Shown: positions 1-10,645, counted from the stretch's first letter. The stretch is 64,000 nt of DNA from Paralvinella palmiformis (GCA_025642065.1 JAODUP010000428.1:186001-250000); one strand, 5' to 3'. The notes: a model not told the origin generated them from the letters alone. Program-made: numbers and translations.

Positions 1-312
1 TTTTAGATTAATTTTGAAAATAATAATTTAACACCTGATCGCATTTTATTAAATGTCCAGTTTAATGAGAGAATTTAGACATAACAGATTTGAATATTTA
101 TGAATAGGCATACAGATGTGCGGATATGGTCTAGAAAATTGGGGATGAAAATTAACACGTTTTTCTAAGTTGTCAGATAAATTTGGCAATTATTCTAGAA
201 GAGGCAATGTGCTACACTAATTACTAATTACGCTTGTAAACTGTGACACTGGACAATTACAAAATATAAATCATGGGGATACACAACAAATCATCATGAA
301 TAATAAAATCAT

Positions 313-314
<2 letters not shown>

Positions 315-362
<48 letters not shown>
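315..362. repeat. (AT)n microsatellite
   Basis: Uninterrupted AT dinucleotides, about 24 units. Confidence 0.97.
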
Positions 363-365
<3 letters not shown>

Positions 366-1276
366 TTCAAGTCTTACGGGCTATTTATACTTATTTTATG
401 ACATAGTTTATAAAGTTTATGATAAACATTAAAATATTAACCCATTTATCAGTATCTAGGATTCTAAATCCAATTTCTTCCCAACTGTCGATAAATAGCG
501 ACTACATAGATAAGTCGTGACTGACAGTCTATTTGCGAGAATGAAAACTCAAAATTCAAAACTAACCTTGTGCTCGTCGAGTAGGATTTTAATCCAAAAG
601 CTATGGCTCACCTAACCCAGACAGAACACCCAGACAACTGCAGACGGAGGTGTTGGACCACTGGCGCTCTTCAAAAAACGAACAAAAATACGTTACCATG
701 GCGAAAACCACAAAATCAATACACCAATTTCTAGTCCAAACCGTTTAAACTAATTTTTCAGGTAACTTTTCTCTTAACCATAAAACATAACATAAAATAA
801 CCACCAATTTGTTAAACAATTCTGTTTCGTCCCCCCCCCCCCAGACACCACCAGGAAGAAATACTACAGTATTCACTTTTATAATCTCACAGTTATTTGT
901 GACATATCTGTGAAATAAAATCATAACATTATAGTGATAAATATACGTGACTGACAACAATTAATGTAAATATTTGGCGTGCGACACTTTACGACACACA
1001 TTCCTGTGTCATTTCACCTGAACACTATTGTCTCCGCCATATTGTATTCCAGCCAATATCATCTTCACACATAACAAGTGAATTAACTACTTAATAATCG
1101 TAATAAATTATTATAATTAGTAAGGAAAAAGAAACAAACGAAATGTGTTGCTGGTAGGGAGTGAATAATGGTCACATAATTAACACGAGAATCATTCATC
1201 ACGAGACAACAAATTGTCAATATGCCAACATGTCTAAATGTTGAATATAACAAGAAAGAAGACACATTATATGTTA

Positions 1277-1283
<7 letters not shown>

Positions 1284-1343
<60 letters not shown>
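1284..1343. repeat. (AT)n microsatellite
   Basis: About 30 AT units, preceded by an imperfect TATAT run from 1271. Confidence 0.97.
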
Positions 1344-1346
<3 letters not shown>

Positions 1347-1847
1347 AAACTATTTTCTATTATCCTCACAAATTAAAATATTTCAATTCACAATCTGGTA
1401 GTGATCTATCATAAGCTATTTTTATTTAGTCGTCTTTGTTTACCAGGCCAGAACAAATTTCCACAATGATTACAAATAAAACAAAAACACAAAGGGAGGA
1501 AAATGACCGACACATATGAAAAACGCTAAATGACAAATATATAGAACAGGCCACTGCTTTAATGTCATGACTATAGGTTTCTTTAGATCAAGGAGGAAGA
1601 ATTGCTTCTTCACTCAAGTTGACAAGGGTGGTTCTAAGAAAGACACGAAACAATCATTTAGAGATATTTCCTAGAAAGGTTTCTGCAATTACTAGATCCC
1701 GAGTTATTTCTAAGAAGGATTGGGCCTCGAGGCAGTTTAACTACTGCGTTTCCCTTAAATGTTTGTGCATGTATGTGTGGTCGTGCACCCAAATGGGGGG
1801 ATATATGGTCTCTCCCAACGTCTTAGGTAAATATGCCGATTCTACAC

Positions 1848-1889
1848 GCACGCACGCAAACACACGCACACACACACACACACACACAC
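1848..1889. repeat. (CA)n microsatellite with CACG variants
   Basis: CACG units pass into pure CA. The 97-codon ORF over this array (1619-1912) reads through it and is not called. Confidence 0.95.
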
Positions 1890-1964
1890 CGCCTTTCGCG
1901 CTTGATGAATAAAAACATGACCTATTAGTAACTAAACCAGATTCGATTGCTAGAATTTAGGGTA

Positions 1965-2715
1965 CGAATGATATTTCCGTATTTTACCAAAATAACGCAT
2001 TCCCTAAATAAATATCCTCTAGCTCTACAGAAAGATGGAATAAAGTTCCTAGTTGGTAGTCACATAAAAATTGTATTTCCTGGAGAAAACCTTAAATAGT
2101 ACAACTATTTTAATCAACTGACATGACAAGATGATGATTGGTGTTTTACGGCCACTTATGTGCACAAGGTAATCTAAATGGGCCGAACGACCCCCGAAGG
2201 TAATGAAGTGAAGTCAAAGATGAAACACTCTTCAGATATGCCAAAGCTGAGATTCGAACACGGGTGGTAGACATAACAAGATGATGTAGCGTGAGAAGGC
2301 TGGCGTGATGTTGTGATCTAGGAAATTAATCTGTAAATGGTCTAAATATGTAAAGGCCATTACACCTTTTGACGAGTCTTGGGTTGTATTTGATCCCGTG
2401 ACCTTCGGTTTGGCATGTGAATACATCAAGTGCCATGCGCCGTATCGTTTACACCATTGGAATTCACATATAGTGTCAGATGTAGATGTTGTAGGGTACC
2501 AGTGAGGAATGCCCAAACTAATCAGTATTAACCTTCTGACGCAGACCATGATCACTTACAATTTGTGGACTATGTCACTTGTTTACATCACATTGACACA
2601 CAAACGTGACAACTGGTCAGTAGTGTGCGATATTTATGTGTTTTGGTCACAAATGTCAGCTATTTGTTGGGGGCTTTTTAGTTGTCACCGACTAATGGAA
2701 ACTGACATAGAGAAA
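1965..2715 (+). repeat. Dispersed paralogous block A, copy 1 (filled by a SINE)
   Basis: Colinear by eye with 57205-57742. Shared landmarks include TTAATCAACTGA, CGCGTATCGTTTA-like, GACCATGATCACTTACAAT and GACTAATGGAAACTGA/GACTAATCGAAACTGA. This copy carries a SINE at 2137-2270 that the other lacks. The short ORFs 2232-2555 (-) and 2509-2718 (+) lie inside it and show no family motif. It may be an old segmental duplication or an unknown transposon. Confidence 0.7.
2121..2286 (-). mobile_element. 5'-truncated tRNA-derived SINE (type 1) with target-site duplication
   Basis: Body 2137-2270 in reverse orientation, flanked by ACATGACAAGATGATG (2121-2136) and ACATAACAAGATGATG (2271-2286), a 16-bp target-site duplication with one mismatch. 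The 3' part (TTTTACGGCCACTT, GTGCACAAGGTA, ATGGGCCGA) matches the SINEs at 6610 and 8407. On the right the copy stops just past the B box (GATTCGAACAC), so the A-box half of the tRNA head is missing. Paralogous block A copy 2, near 57340, shows the empty site. Confidence 0.9.
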
Positions 2716-2719
2716 TAGT

Positions 2720-3265
2720 TCCTGTGAGACATCTAGACATCCTTACAGAATACAAGGAAAACGTGATTTATCCCAATTAGCACATAATGGTATATTTCAT
2801 GACGTATCGCACATAATGTTTTTAGACACGTACGTTGAAGGTAGAAATTAACAATCTGTACGTGCAGGGTCAAGATGGGGGAGGAGTGGCGGTGGTAGAA
2901 ATATCCCAATTGGGGTTTAATCGGGACCAAGTGCACGTGTTATGTGAATTGAAGACAAAGCATCGCCACTACTTAGATGTTGGTAGCTGCTTGCCGTATG
3001 CAATTCTCAACATTAATATATTGTCTGTTGGTATGAGCAAAGATCACGCACAGATAAAATAAGTTATTGAAGACTTTATTGATCTATCAAACATTAGTTT
3101 CGCTCTTAATATAACCATCCAATTGCGTGGAAGTAGACTAACTCTCCCTTTACCCGTGAGTAATCCAACGGCATAATTATAAATGCTCTTTATCCTTGTT
3201 ATTGGGACTCGAAGATTCATTCCATACAACACGGCCATTTTATAGTTTAGAAGGAAACAACGACT
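2720..3265. other. Unannotated AT-rich stretch
   Basis: Short ORFs on both strands (2733-2936 -, 2835-3062 +, 3044-3238 -) overlap each other and have no recognisable motif. No promoter or RNA signature seen. Confidence 0.5.
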
Positions 3266-3269
3266 GCTT

Positions 3270-3535
3270 GGACTGAATTATTACCAACATCATCAGTGGA
3301 AAGTGAAACACATGAATTATGTCTGAAATATGGAAATAGCAGGATCCTGATATGGAAATGAACTGTTTTCCATTTACAGAGTATTATCTGGGATAACCCC
3401 CGAGGTTATTTACACAGGAGCTGCCCTATAGATTACGCTATCCCATTTTAATTAAAGCATTATTTATTATTTATGGTGTGTAAACACTGAATTCTGGACG
3501 TGTTTTATCAACGGAAGCTTTGGAGTTGAGTATAT
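3270..3535 (+). repeat. Dispersed paralogous block B, copy 1
   Basis: Matches 39190-39448 in the same orientation. The clearest stretch is GATATGGAAATGAACTGTTT followed by TCCATTT, then AGAGTATTATCT and GGATAACC. No coding potential is visible. Type unknown. Confidence 0.75.
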
Positions 3536-3765
3536 GGGTTTGATCTTGGTACCTTCCACAACGACATGGGTTTCAACCTTTAAGTATTTCCATTAACCTT
3601 AGTTCACACACTTGAGCGGTAGTTTTGTCACTTATAAAAATATTATAATAATAACGGCCGAAATGGCACTTATTTTACGTGGCTTAGTTGCCTCAAATGA
3701 GGGAGATGCATATGGTCTGTAATTTACTGCTTCATCACGGGGAGTAATTCTAATTTACAATATAT

Positions 3766-3832
<67 letters not shown>

Positions 3833-4930
3833 TACACATATATATGATTCACTCTATTATATCAGATAGTGATCTAACATCAGATCATTTTGCTTTCTTA
3901 TTCAATAGTTTATAGATAATGACGCCTTTTCGGTTAGAGATTAGCCAAATCTGAAGTAAAAGCAAGATAATACGTCCATTATCACGAGACCTAATACTAA
4001 TAACAACAGTAAGTTTCAAGTTTCCATTCAGCACTATTCAGAGCAGGTAATGTAAGACACAGATATTACTGCAGCATGTTTTCTCGTGTCTAGTAAAGCC
4101 CTACTGATGATTCTAACCTCAAACCTAGTTTATAAAGCTATCATACCACACTAAAATAACTAGAATAGACTTACAGGTGAAGCCGCATATTGTAGTACAG
4201 TATGTGACTTCGCCTATCAGTCTATTATATGGTTGCCGAAGGCTTATCTTTATTTGTGTATTTGGCTTCGTGATTATCCAAGTTAATATCTGGGATTGTC
4301 ACATTCCAGTTGGATAGGTGGTGTCATGTCTACACACATTACACGTATTTATGGTATGCGGGCTGTATTGTCGTTGGATTGCATCGCTGGCTGATCAGGT
4401 GTGAAATATGCAAATGACTAAATCTTATTTAACAATTGATTTCCCCTACCATCGAATTAAATTAGTAAAAACTAATTATGGAAATATATCAAGATCAAAT
4501 TTTTGTTTGGATTTTTGTGCCCAATTAAAAACATCATGAATAAAATCAAGATTTAAAAAAAGGAAGATCACTAATTCATTCGATTTCTTACTGTGATTTA
4601 AATGATGATTTATATCACAGTGCTGTTTATGGTTATCGATATTAATTGTCTGTTGATATACACTAAGCATCAATATTGTATAACGTAAAATATATTTATG
4701 TTTAATGTCTGGAAAAAAATGTTATGTTATCAAATAACTTTATTGTATGACGTCAACAGAGATGTCATTTCCTGTAGCAGTACACAAAATCCTTTGACAT
4801 TCACTTGAAGTTTCCTTCCCGATGACAACATTTAATAACTAGACACAAATGCACTGATAAATACAGGTCATTGCGTCTCTGTGCGGAAGAAATAACAGCT
4901 GACACAGCAATATAGTCAGGGATGCGGAAA
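3535..4930. other. AT-rich non-coding stretch
   Basis: Contains (TA)n at 3768-3829 and otherwise no recognisable feature. The 65-codon ORF at 4476-4673 (-) is low-complexity and unrecognised. Confidence 0.6.
3768..3829. repeat. (TA)n microsatellite
   Basis: About 31 TA units without interruption. Confidence 0.97.
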
Positions 4931-5640
4931 TTATGTTTAATGGGATAATATTCGAGATGTTTCGATCATATTCTGCAGTTGATGGCAAGGAGATAATCAT
5001 CAAGTCTTCGAATACTGGTGCTGTTGCGATTAAAACAAGCCACCATAAACTAGCTGCTGAAGAGATCAAGGAAAAGGTGTTAACCTGGGTCAAGTCACAT
5101 AGCTCACCGACAGTACTCACTATGTTTCAGTTGCTGATAAAACATCACAAGATGTACGTCTTCATTTTGATGTACCACAGGCATCCATTTTAGGACCAAA
5201 GAACTACTGTGCTAACTACTAAACCACTTAGTGAAGTTATTAAATAGTTATTTTTAAAATATCATTGTTATACCAATGATACTCAAATATATATTACTTT
5301 AAAGCCACGTGACAAATGGTTTGATGTTTCGTCCTGAAGTGAAGCTTGTATTGCAGACATAAGTATATGGGTGAACAGCAACATGCTATTATTATAACAA
5401 AAGGAACATAGAGCTCATTCGTAAGTGCATGATTGATGAAACATGCAATAGTTTAGATCAATCCCTTGTAATATTCCCTCCTCTCTCTCCGAAACAGGGC
5501 TTACAACGAGTTCAGAACTGTGCTGCACGTCTGGTGACACGCACTCGCAAAAGGGAACATTTTACAGCAGTTTAGTTGCAGCTGCACTGGTTTCATGTAG
5601 GTTTCAGATTACTATATAAGATTCAGTTTCGCACATGCAA
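4930..5640 (+). pseudogene. Non-LTR retrotransposon reverse-transcriptase fragment, decayed
   Basis: Pieces of one reverse transcriptase appear in order but in shifting frames. At 4933-5105 an open frame ends in VLTWVKSHSSP. At 5106-5198, in another frame, THYVSVADKTSQDVRLHFD leads to VPQASILGP, the RT motif usually read as VPQGSxLGP. At 5260-5319 YTNDTQIYITLKPRDKW holds the catalytic box, with the usual ADD changed to TND. EACIADISIWVNSNM follows at 5341-5385, then LQRVQNCAARLVTRTRKREH at 5501-5560 and LHW.H.GFRLLYK to about 5634. Frameshifts and stops, plus the lost catalytic aspartate, make it dead. The motifs fit the Jockey/CR1/L2 group of LINEs; the exact clade cannot be fixed here. Confidence 0.88.
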
Positions 5641-5935
5641 TGTACTGACTGGAACAGCTTCAAATTTCTTATTTTCTGATTATATTTGATATTTTACTTA
5701 TTATTAAAGAAAATACCAAATTTACATATGATAAAATATTTCGTACTAGTGAGGGAGCGAGTGCTTTGTTTAGCCTCGCTGTTGGCTACAGTAAAATGAT
5801 ATCATAACATCAAATCTTCAACAAACACGAGTGTTCGAGAAAAAAAAACTAGTTTAATGAAGGGCTGCTTAATTTATAGCACAAATATTAAAGGCCTGCC
5901 TATCACAATGATGACACGTCTACAATGAATACATA
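5640..5935. other. Spacer between two LINE fragments
   Basis: AT-rich, with no clear RT motif. It may be decayed LINE sequence or DNA between two insertions. Confidence 0.4.
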
Positions 5936-6427
5936 ATTTAATTGCCCAACTGGTCACTCATACTCGTAGGGGAGACGATATAACACCGGTCTTGAACACC
6001 CTGCATTAGCTTTCATTCACATACAGGCCGTAGCACGGGATGCTAGTGTATGCGTACAAGACACTTCATGGGACTGCCCTTCAGTATTTGGAAGAACCCT
6101 TTGTTGCGTATCGGCCAACAATGTCTCCGAGGTCTGAATCACACTTAAATGCATCAAAAACAAATGGCGTGACATACAGTAATACGTGTTTCAGAAAGGC
6201 TGCAGGGACCATGCGCAAGAAACCTGATATATTCAAGAAGAAAGTAAAAACAAAATTATTTTATTTGAGCTTCTCTCATATGAATACGCTATGTATTATG
6301 TAGCTTTTTAAAAATAATTTATATCAATATGTAAATATGCTGCATCTATGCCATCTACCTTGTTTGTAACTTTATGGTAATCTTCTTACATATTGTATAG
6401 AACGTTATACATTTATTATTATTATTA

Positions 6428-6509
<82 letters not shown>

Positions 6510-6510
6510 A
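5935..6510 (+). mobile_element. 3' end of a second LINE copy with (ATT)n tail
   Basis: Starts near 5942 with QLVTHTRRGDDITPVLNTLH, a second copy of the same C-terminal region seen at 5501-5560, so it is a separate insertion from the fragment before it. The 87-codon ORF 6040-6303 reads VYAYKTLHGTALQYLEE and later KAAGTMRKKPDIFKKKVKTK, the usual end of Jockey/CR1/L2-type polymerases. After the stop a 3' UTR of about 100 bp ends in an (ATT)n tail, 6412-6508, typical of LINEs whose tail is a microsatellite. One frameshift separates the upstream part. Not active. Confidence 0.87.
6412..6508 (+). repeat. (ATT)n array, tail of the LINE
   Basis: About 32 ATT units directly after the LINE 3' UTR. Confidence 0.97.
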
Positions 6511-6552
6511 CAAATGGATAGATGAATAAAACGATTTCGCTTTGAATTCAAA

Positions 6553-6556
<4 letters not shown>

Positions 6557-6592
<36 letters not shown>
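6557..6592. repeat. (AT)n microsatellite
   Basis: 18 AT units just before the SINE target site. Confidence 0.95.
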
Positions 6593-6593
<1 letters not shown>

Positions 6594-6594
<1 letters not shown>

Positions 6595-6811
6595 CCATGT
6601 TTGATTTCAGGGCGCCTCCATGGTCTAGCGGTAGCGTGCTGGACTACAGATCACTACCATCCGTGTTCGAATCCCGGCGTGGGCATATCTGAATGTTGTT
6701 TCGTCTTTCACTTCGTCTCATTACCTTTGGAGGTCGCTCGGCCCATTTAGCCTACCTTGTGCACAAAAGTGGCCGTAAAACATCAATCATCATCAACCAT
6801 GTTTGATTTCA
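6594..6811 (+). mobile_element. Complete tRNA-derived SINE (type 1) with perfect target-site duplications
   Basis: Body 6610-6795, flanked on both sides by ACCATGTTTGATTTCA (6594-6609 and 6796-6811), a perfect 16-bp duplication. The tRNA-like head has an RNA polymerase III A box, TGGTCTAGCGG, at 6621-6631 and a B box, TGTTCGAATCC, at 6664-6674. A body follows with GTGCACAAAAGTGGCCGTAA, and a short (ATC)n-like tail ends at 6795. It would be transcribed by polymerase III and mobilised by a partner LINE (family knowledge). It is the reference copy for those at 2137 and 8407. It is not a functional tRNA gene: the head does not fold as a normal tRNA and runs into the SINE body. Confidence 0.95.
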
Positions 6812-7645
6812 TTTGAACCCCCCCCGTGTAGAAAAAGGGCAGTAGAAGGGCTGTATTTCCACTGCTATTTGATAAACATTGAATTATCATTAAATAAGGG
6901 AAATGGAATGCTGTAAATAATAATAATTATTATTATTGGGATCCAGAGATATACTTTAAAGACATTTATGAACTGAGATAGATAAGGGCAAACAAAATTA
7001 TATGAGAATCATTACTTTATATCATCCTATGGGACGAGATTTTCTAAAATATTTGTTTTGTGCAATTTACGCTATCCAGGTATTTATTTATTAGTGAATG
7101 ATTCATCTAATATTCCCGACCATTTGTTCCACTACCCTGGAATAATAAAATTTGGGAGATTTTCGACAAATTAATTTTTTTGGTTTACTGATGTAGATAT
7201 TGGAGGTTCGCCTTGTATGCATAAATATGGTAATTATGTCTAAACATATCTTTGAACGATGTAGGAAGTTTATCTGTTTCAAAGCTATGCATGAAAAGAA
7301 TAGACCGCTCTTCAGAAACGTCTTTTTTTTAGTATGTTACAACTTTTAAATAATTGATCAGTGTGTAATATTTATGCCGTCTTATTCATTATTTGGATCG
7401 TCCTTTTTTGAAGTTTAAATGTTCATTATTATTGTCAGTGTTGCTAATTGGTGATCCTCATTCCGTTATTCCATAGATTATATGAGAATTTATTACGGGA
7501 AAACATAACATTCCTAGAGTTGTCTTAGGCAGGAAGTTATCTACTTTATTTATTATAAATAAAATTTTAGAAATTTTATTATTTCTACGGTGAATGTGAC
7601 ATTTCCATCAATGTGTATTCCCAGTAATTAAATTTCTTATTTCTT
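6812..7645. other. AT-rich non-coding stretch
   Basis: No supported feature. It has a CCCCCC run near 6830 and short AAT runs near 6917-6937, with no coding or structural signal. Confidence 0.6.
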
Positions 7646-7649
7646 ATTA

Positions 7650-7664
7650 ATACTACTACTACTG

Positions 7665-7703
<39 letters not shown>

Positions 7704-7731
7704 ATAATAATAATAATAATAATAATAATAA
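7650..7731 (-). repeat. (ACT)n-(AAT)n array, tail of a minus-strand retroelement
   Basis: (ACT)n passes into (AAT)n. The sequence to its right (AGTAAAGCGCCCCCTACTAG) recurs at 35735 and 35480 beside AAT runs. Read on the minus strand it therefore looks like a retroelement 3' end running into an (ATT)n tail. Confidence 0.85.
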
Positions 7732-7882
7732 GCGTATAATTAGTAAAGCGCCCCCTACTAGCAGGAGCCATTTAAACCTAATAATATGTCTGTAAAAATC
7801 AGTGAGAGACTTAAACGATAATTATTATTTATCTGTGAAAGCAACCTTAAATAGGTGTGTTTTCAGAACAGATAAAAAATGT
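7732..7882 (-). mobile_element. Retroelement 3' segment (family S) copy
   Basis: Shares AAAGCGCC-CTACTAGCAGGA, AATATGTCTG and GTGAAAGCAACCTTAAA with 35740-35885. Orientation is inferred from the array at its left. It adjoins the endonuclease fragment at 7883 and may be part of the same element or a nested insertion. Confidence 0.7.
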
Positions 7883-8193
7883 TCAAGACTTAGCAAGAAA
7901 GCGTAAATGGGTTTTACACTTCAAAGAATCACGAAGGAGAATGCCAACTCCCTCACCATTCTTGTGAATCCGAGCTGCTTGATGGAATGAATATCCAAGT
8001 GAAGTCACCTCACCAATAATTCCTGTTATGAAATATTCCCAGGCAGCCAAGTCTCGGCAATGACAAAAGCATCAAGATTCATATCCTTAACAACATCCGA
8101 TATTTATTCCGATTTATTACAGATCGACAGACAATTTGTTAGGCCAATATTTACATTTTGTATAGGTGTGCCATTAGATGGTATTATTGGCAT
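7883..8193 (-). pseudogene. LINE endonuclease (APE-like) N-terminal fragment
   Basis: Read on the minus strand from 8193: NIGLTNCLSICNKSE, a stop, then DVVKDMNLDAFVIAETWL at about 8045-8100. A one-base frameshift leads into GEVTSLGYSFHQAARIHK and GEGVGILLRDSLK, ending in a stop at 7883-7885. The order N-x-RS.-NK-x-D, then D-x-x-x-I-x-ETWL, then G-x-GVGIL is that of the apurinic endonuclease domain carried by Jockey/CR1/L2-type LINEs, which nicks the target DNA before reverse transcription. One in-frame stop and one frameshift, and no RT domain next to it, show a dead fragment. Confidence 0.82.
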
Positions 8194-8391
8194 AGTGATT
8201 AAATTCTGATGGTTACCCTACAACAATACCAACAACTCTCAACCATTATTACAATGAACCAAAAACCGGATTCATAGTAACTAAGTAAACACCGAAGTGG
8301 GCGATAATATAAGACATCAAGTGATCAATCAAAAATAAAATAAAAGAAATACAAAATAACTAAATATTATCAATTTATATTAATATAAATT
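8194..8391. other. Upstream remainder of the minus-strand LINE or unrelated AT-rich DNA
   Basis: No motif could be read in any frame. Confidence 0.3.
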
Positions 8392-8618
8392 AAATCTGTA
8401 TTTTATGATGATGATTGATGATGATTGATGTTTTACGGCCACTTTTGTGCACAAGGTAGGCTAAATGGGCCGAGCGACTTCCAAAGGTAATGAGACGAAG
8501 TGAAAGACGAAACAACCTTCAGATATGCCTACGCCGGGATTCGAACACGGGTGGTAATGATCTGTGGTCCCGCACACTACAGCTAGACCACGGAGGCGCC
8601 CCCAAATCTATATTTTAT
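8392..8618 (-). mobile_element. Complete tRNA-derived SINE (type 1), inverted
   Basis: Body 8407-8603 in reverse orientation, flanked by AAATCTGTATTTTAT (8392-8406) and AAATCTATATTTTAT (8604-8618), a 15-bp duplication with one mismatch. A third AAATCTATATTTTAT follows at 8619-8633. The 3' tail is a GATGATGATT repeat at the left. The B box reads GATTCGAACAC on the plus strand, and the head ends in GGAGGCGCCCCC. The copy is slightly more diverged than the one at 6610. Confidence 0.94.
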
Positions 8619-8633
8619 AAAATCTATATTTTA

Positions 8634-9330
8634 TAATAATATGCAACATACACCAGTTTCACTGGTGTAACTTCTCTTATAGAGCTGAACTATCCGAAAT
8701 TTATTCCAGTGCCATTACATCGAGAGTCAGTTATACTTCCCGCCAGTACTTCTAATTTGAGCTATTTCTTATTTATTTGTAGTCAAGTATTGATTCCTTT
8801 GATACAATTTCCTCTGTCTGCGACATGTAATGAGATACTTGTTTTGTTCTCTCAGCATTTACATATAGCAAATTCAACCATTTATAAAACCATCCAAGTG
8901 AAAGTTATTATTAGAACACATTTATCTTTAGAATGCATTTGGCCCAACAATAACGGGAACCAAAAAGAAACTATATTTGGACAATAAACTAATTGCTAGA
9001 CATGGTATTTATAAATCAGATAATCTGTTGATGCCGACGAAAACCCAACATGAAATATAAATTAACATATTGAAACAATAAAATGTGTTTATACATAATT
9101 AACACAAAACTATTTTGATGTAAAGTAAAATAGTATGCTTTAAGTGCTTGCACTTACTACTTGAATAACTATGCCTAAGTGTAACTATTAAAATGAAAGG
9201 CACCCGTCTAGTTCAACAATGACAACTCAAACTGATTTGGCACCAGGGCATCATGCATTAAATAGCGTTTAACTTATTCAACAGCCTCAATCTGGGAAAA
9301 TTATTCAGTATTATTCAATATACATTGCGG
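8634..9330. other. Unannotated stretch
   Basis: The 92-codon ORF 8709-8987 (+) has no recognisable domain and no supporting signal. Otherwise AT-rich DNA. Confidence 0.5.
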
Positions 9331-9433
9331 TGCAAACCTCTAGCTTCTACGATCGAATCTGGTCTAAATCTGTGTTGGTGGGATGTTTTTCTAAGGTGTC
9401 GGCTATAAGTCCCAGGTCTGACCAATGGCGAGA

Positions 9434-9631
9434 CCAAACAAATAAACAGACGAATGAACGAGTGAGCGAACGAACGAACGAACGAACGAACGAACGAACG
9501 GACGGACGGACGGACGGACGGACAAACAAACAAACAAACGAACGAACGAACGAACGAAGGAACGAACAAACAAACAAACAAAAAACAAACAAACAACAGA
9601 CAGACATACATACAGATATACAGACAGACAC
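9434..9631. repeat. Mosaic tetranucleotide array (CGAA/CGGA/CAAA/CAGA/CATA)
   Basis: Successive homogeneous blocks: (CGAA)n about 9461-9499, (CGGA)n about 9500-9521, (CAAA)n about 9522-9539, (CGAA)n again to about 9563, (CAAA)n to about 9592, then CAGA/CATA. Each block differs from the next by one base of the unit. It sits at the left end of R1 copy A. Long ORFs on both strands here (repeats of RSFV, ERTN) are artefacts of the 4-bp period. Confidence 0.97.
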
Positions 9632-10051
9632 TGATATAGGAAATGTGTTAAATGTATAGCTATTATAATCCCGACGTGTCATTTGCAGTATCGGAGATCT
9701 GCCTGAAATCCGCTGTTCTCGACCATGGGTCAAATAGATCAAGTGGATAGGCGCTTTAATTTAGATCCCACCACACCTAACTTCATATACTTAGGGACGC
9801 TAAATTAAGCGTGAATGAACGTTCCCTTAGTGATGAACGGAAACGTATGAGGGTTAGCTGTTAGGTTCGAGTAAATCATAGTATTTACTCAGGTTTGAGA
9901 CGATATTTCGTTCTAGTCCAGTAATAATCCATTGTGCGGTATTGCTACTTTGTTTATATTTTAGTTAAATCGCTTCAGTGAGTCCATACTGAGTTAGTGT
10001 ACATTCTTTTGTGGTGAACAAACTGTAATGTTTGTTAACACGCTGAGGGTA

Positions 10052-10058
10052 TATAAAA
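10052..10058 (+). promoter_or_regulatory. TATA-box-like motif within R1
   Basis: TATAAAA in R1 copy A; copy B has TATATAG at the same place. It is followed by a transcript-like segment ending in AATAAAG. Functional use is inferred. Confidence 0.4.
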
Positions 10059-10645
10059 GGCTTAACTTTTCACTTAGGTTAGAGAAGAACTTCGACGCCA
10101 GACTAATCGGACGTGTATCGATATACATGGTTCATATAGGTAAGATTTATTTAGTTATTCGAACCCAGAATAAAGCTGAGGTCAGCATCTGAGGTGTCGA
10201 AAGGTTTTATATATAGGTTTCTTTTGGACCACAATAAAGTACTGTTGAATGTAAATTGTGGTGTCAAAATAGTTATGATATGTATGTAGCAAGTCACCAT
10301 TGAACCACACGCACGTGTTGTTTGCTGCGAGCTGTGGTATCAAATGGTATGTTTTTTACGTGCTTCCGCTTTTTGTACGTAGCCTGTATGTAGCCGCTTT
10401 CCTGTGGGCGTGACATATTTGTCGTGTACGAAAAGCGAATTAGCTGGTTCCCACAGGCTGATGAATAGACCAGACACATGTTTAGGTATACGCACACATC
10501 TATCAATATGTGGCGGTATGGAACATTTTATTTTTAGATTAATGTATGTATAGTTGTATTTGTATTTAGATTTATGGAGTTAGGTCTCGAAGAATGTTTA
10601 GATATGTTGATGCTCTGTGCGTGTTGCCTCTTTATATGTACCCTA

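Larger units (their letters stand above)
1..1965. other. AT-rich non-coding stretch with microsatellites
   Basis: No supported gene. The short ORFs here have no recognisable motif. The stretch holds (AT)n at 315-362, a run of about 12 C at 831-842, (AT)n at 1284-1343 and (CA)n at 1868-1889. Nothing else stands out on either strand. Confidence 0.7.

Noticed and set aside
831..842. Poly(C) tract as a regulatory element
   Set aside because: Isolated homopolymer without context; similar G/C runs occur at 38098 and 55791.
6610..6690. Possible functional tRNA gene
   Set aside because: Pol III boxes are present but the sequence runs into a repeated SINE body with target-site duplications, and the head does not pair as a tRNA.
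9315..9742. ORFs of 61-131 codons with Arg-Ser-Phe-Val or Glu-Arg-Thr-Asn repeats
   Set aside because: Products of the 4-bp array read in phase-shifting frames, not genes.
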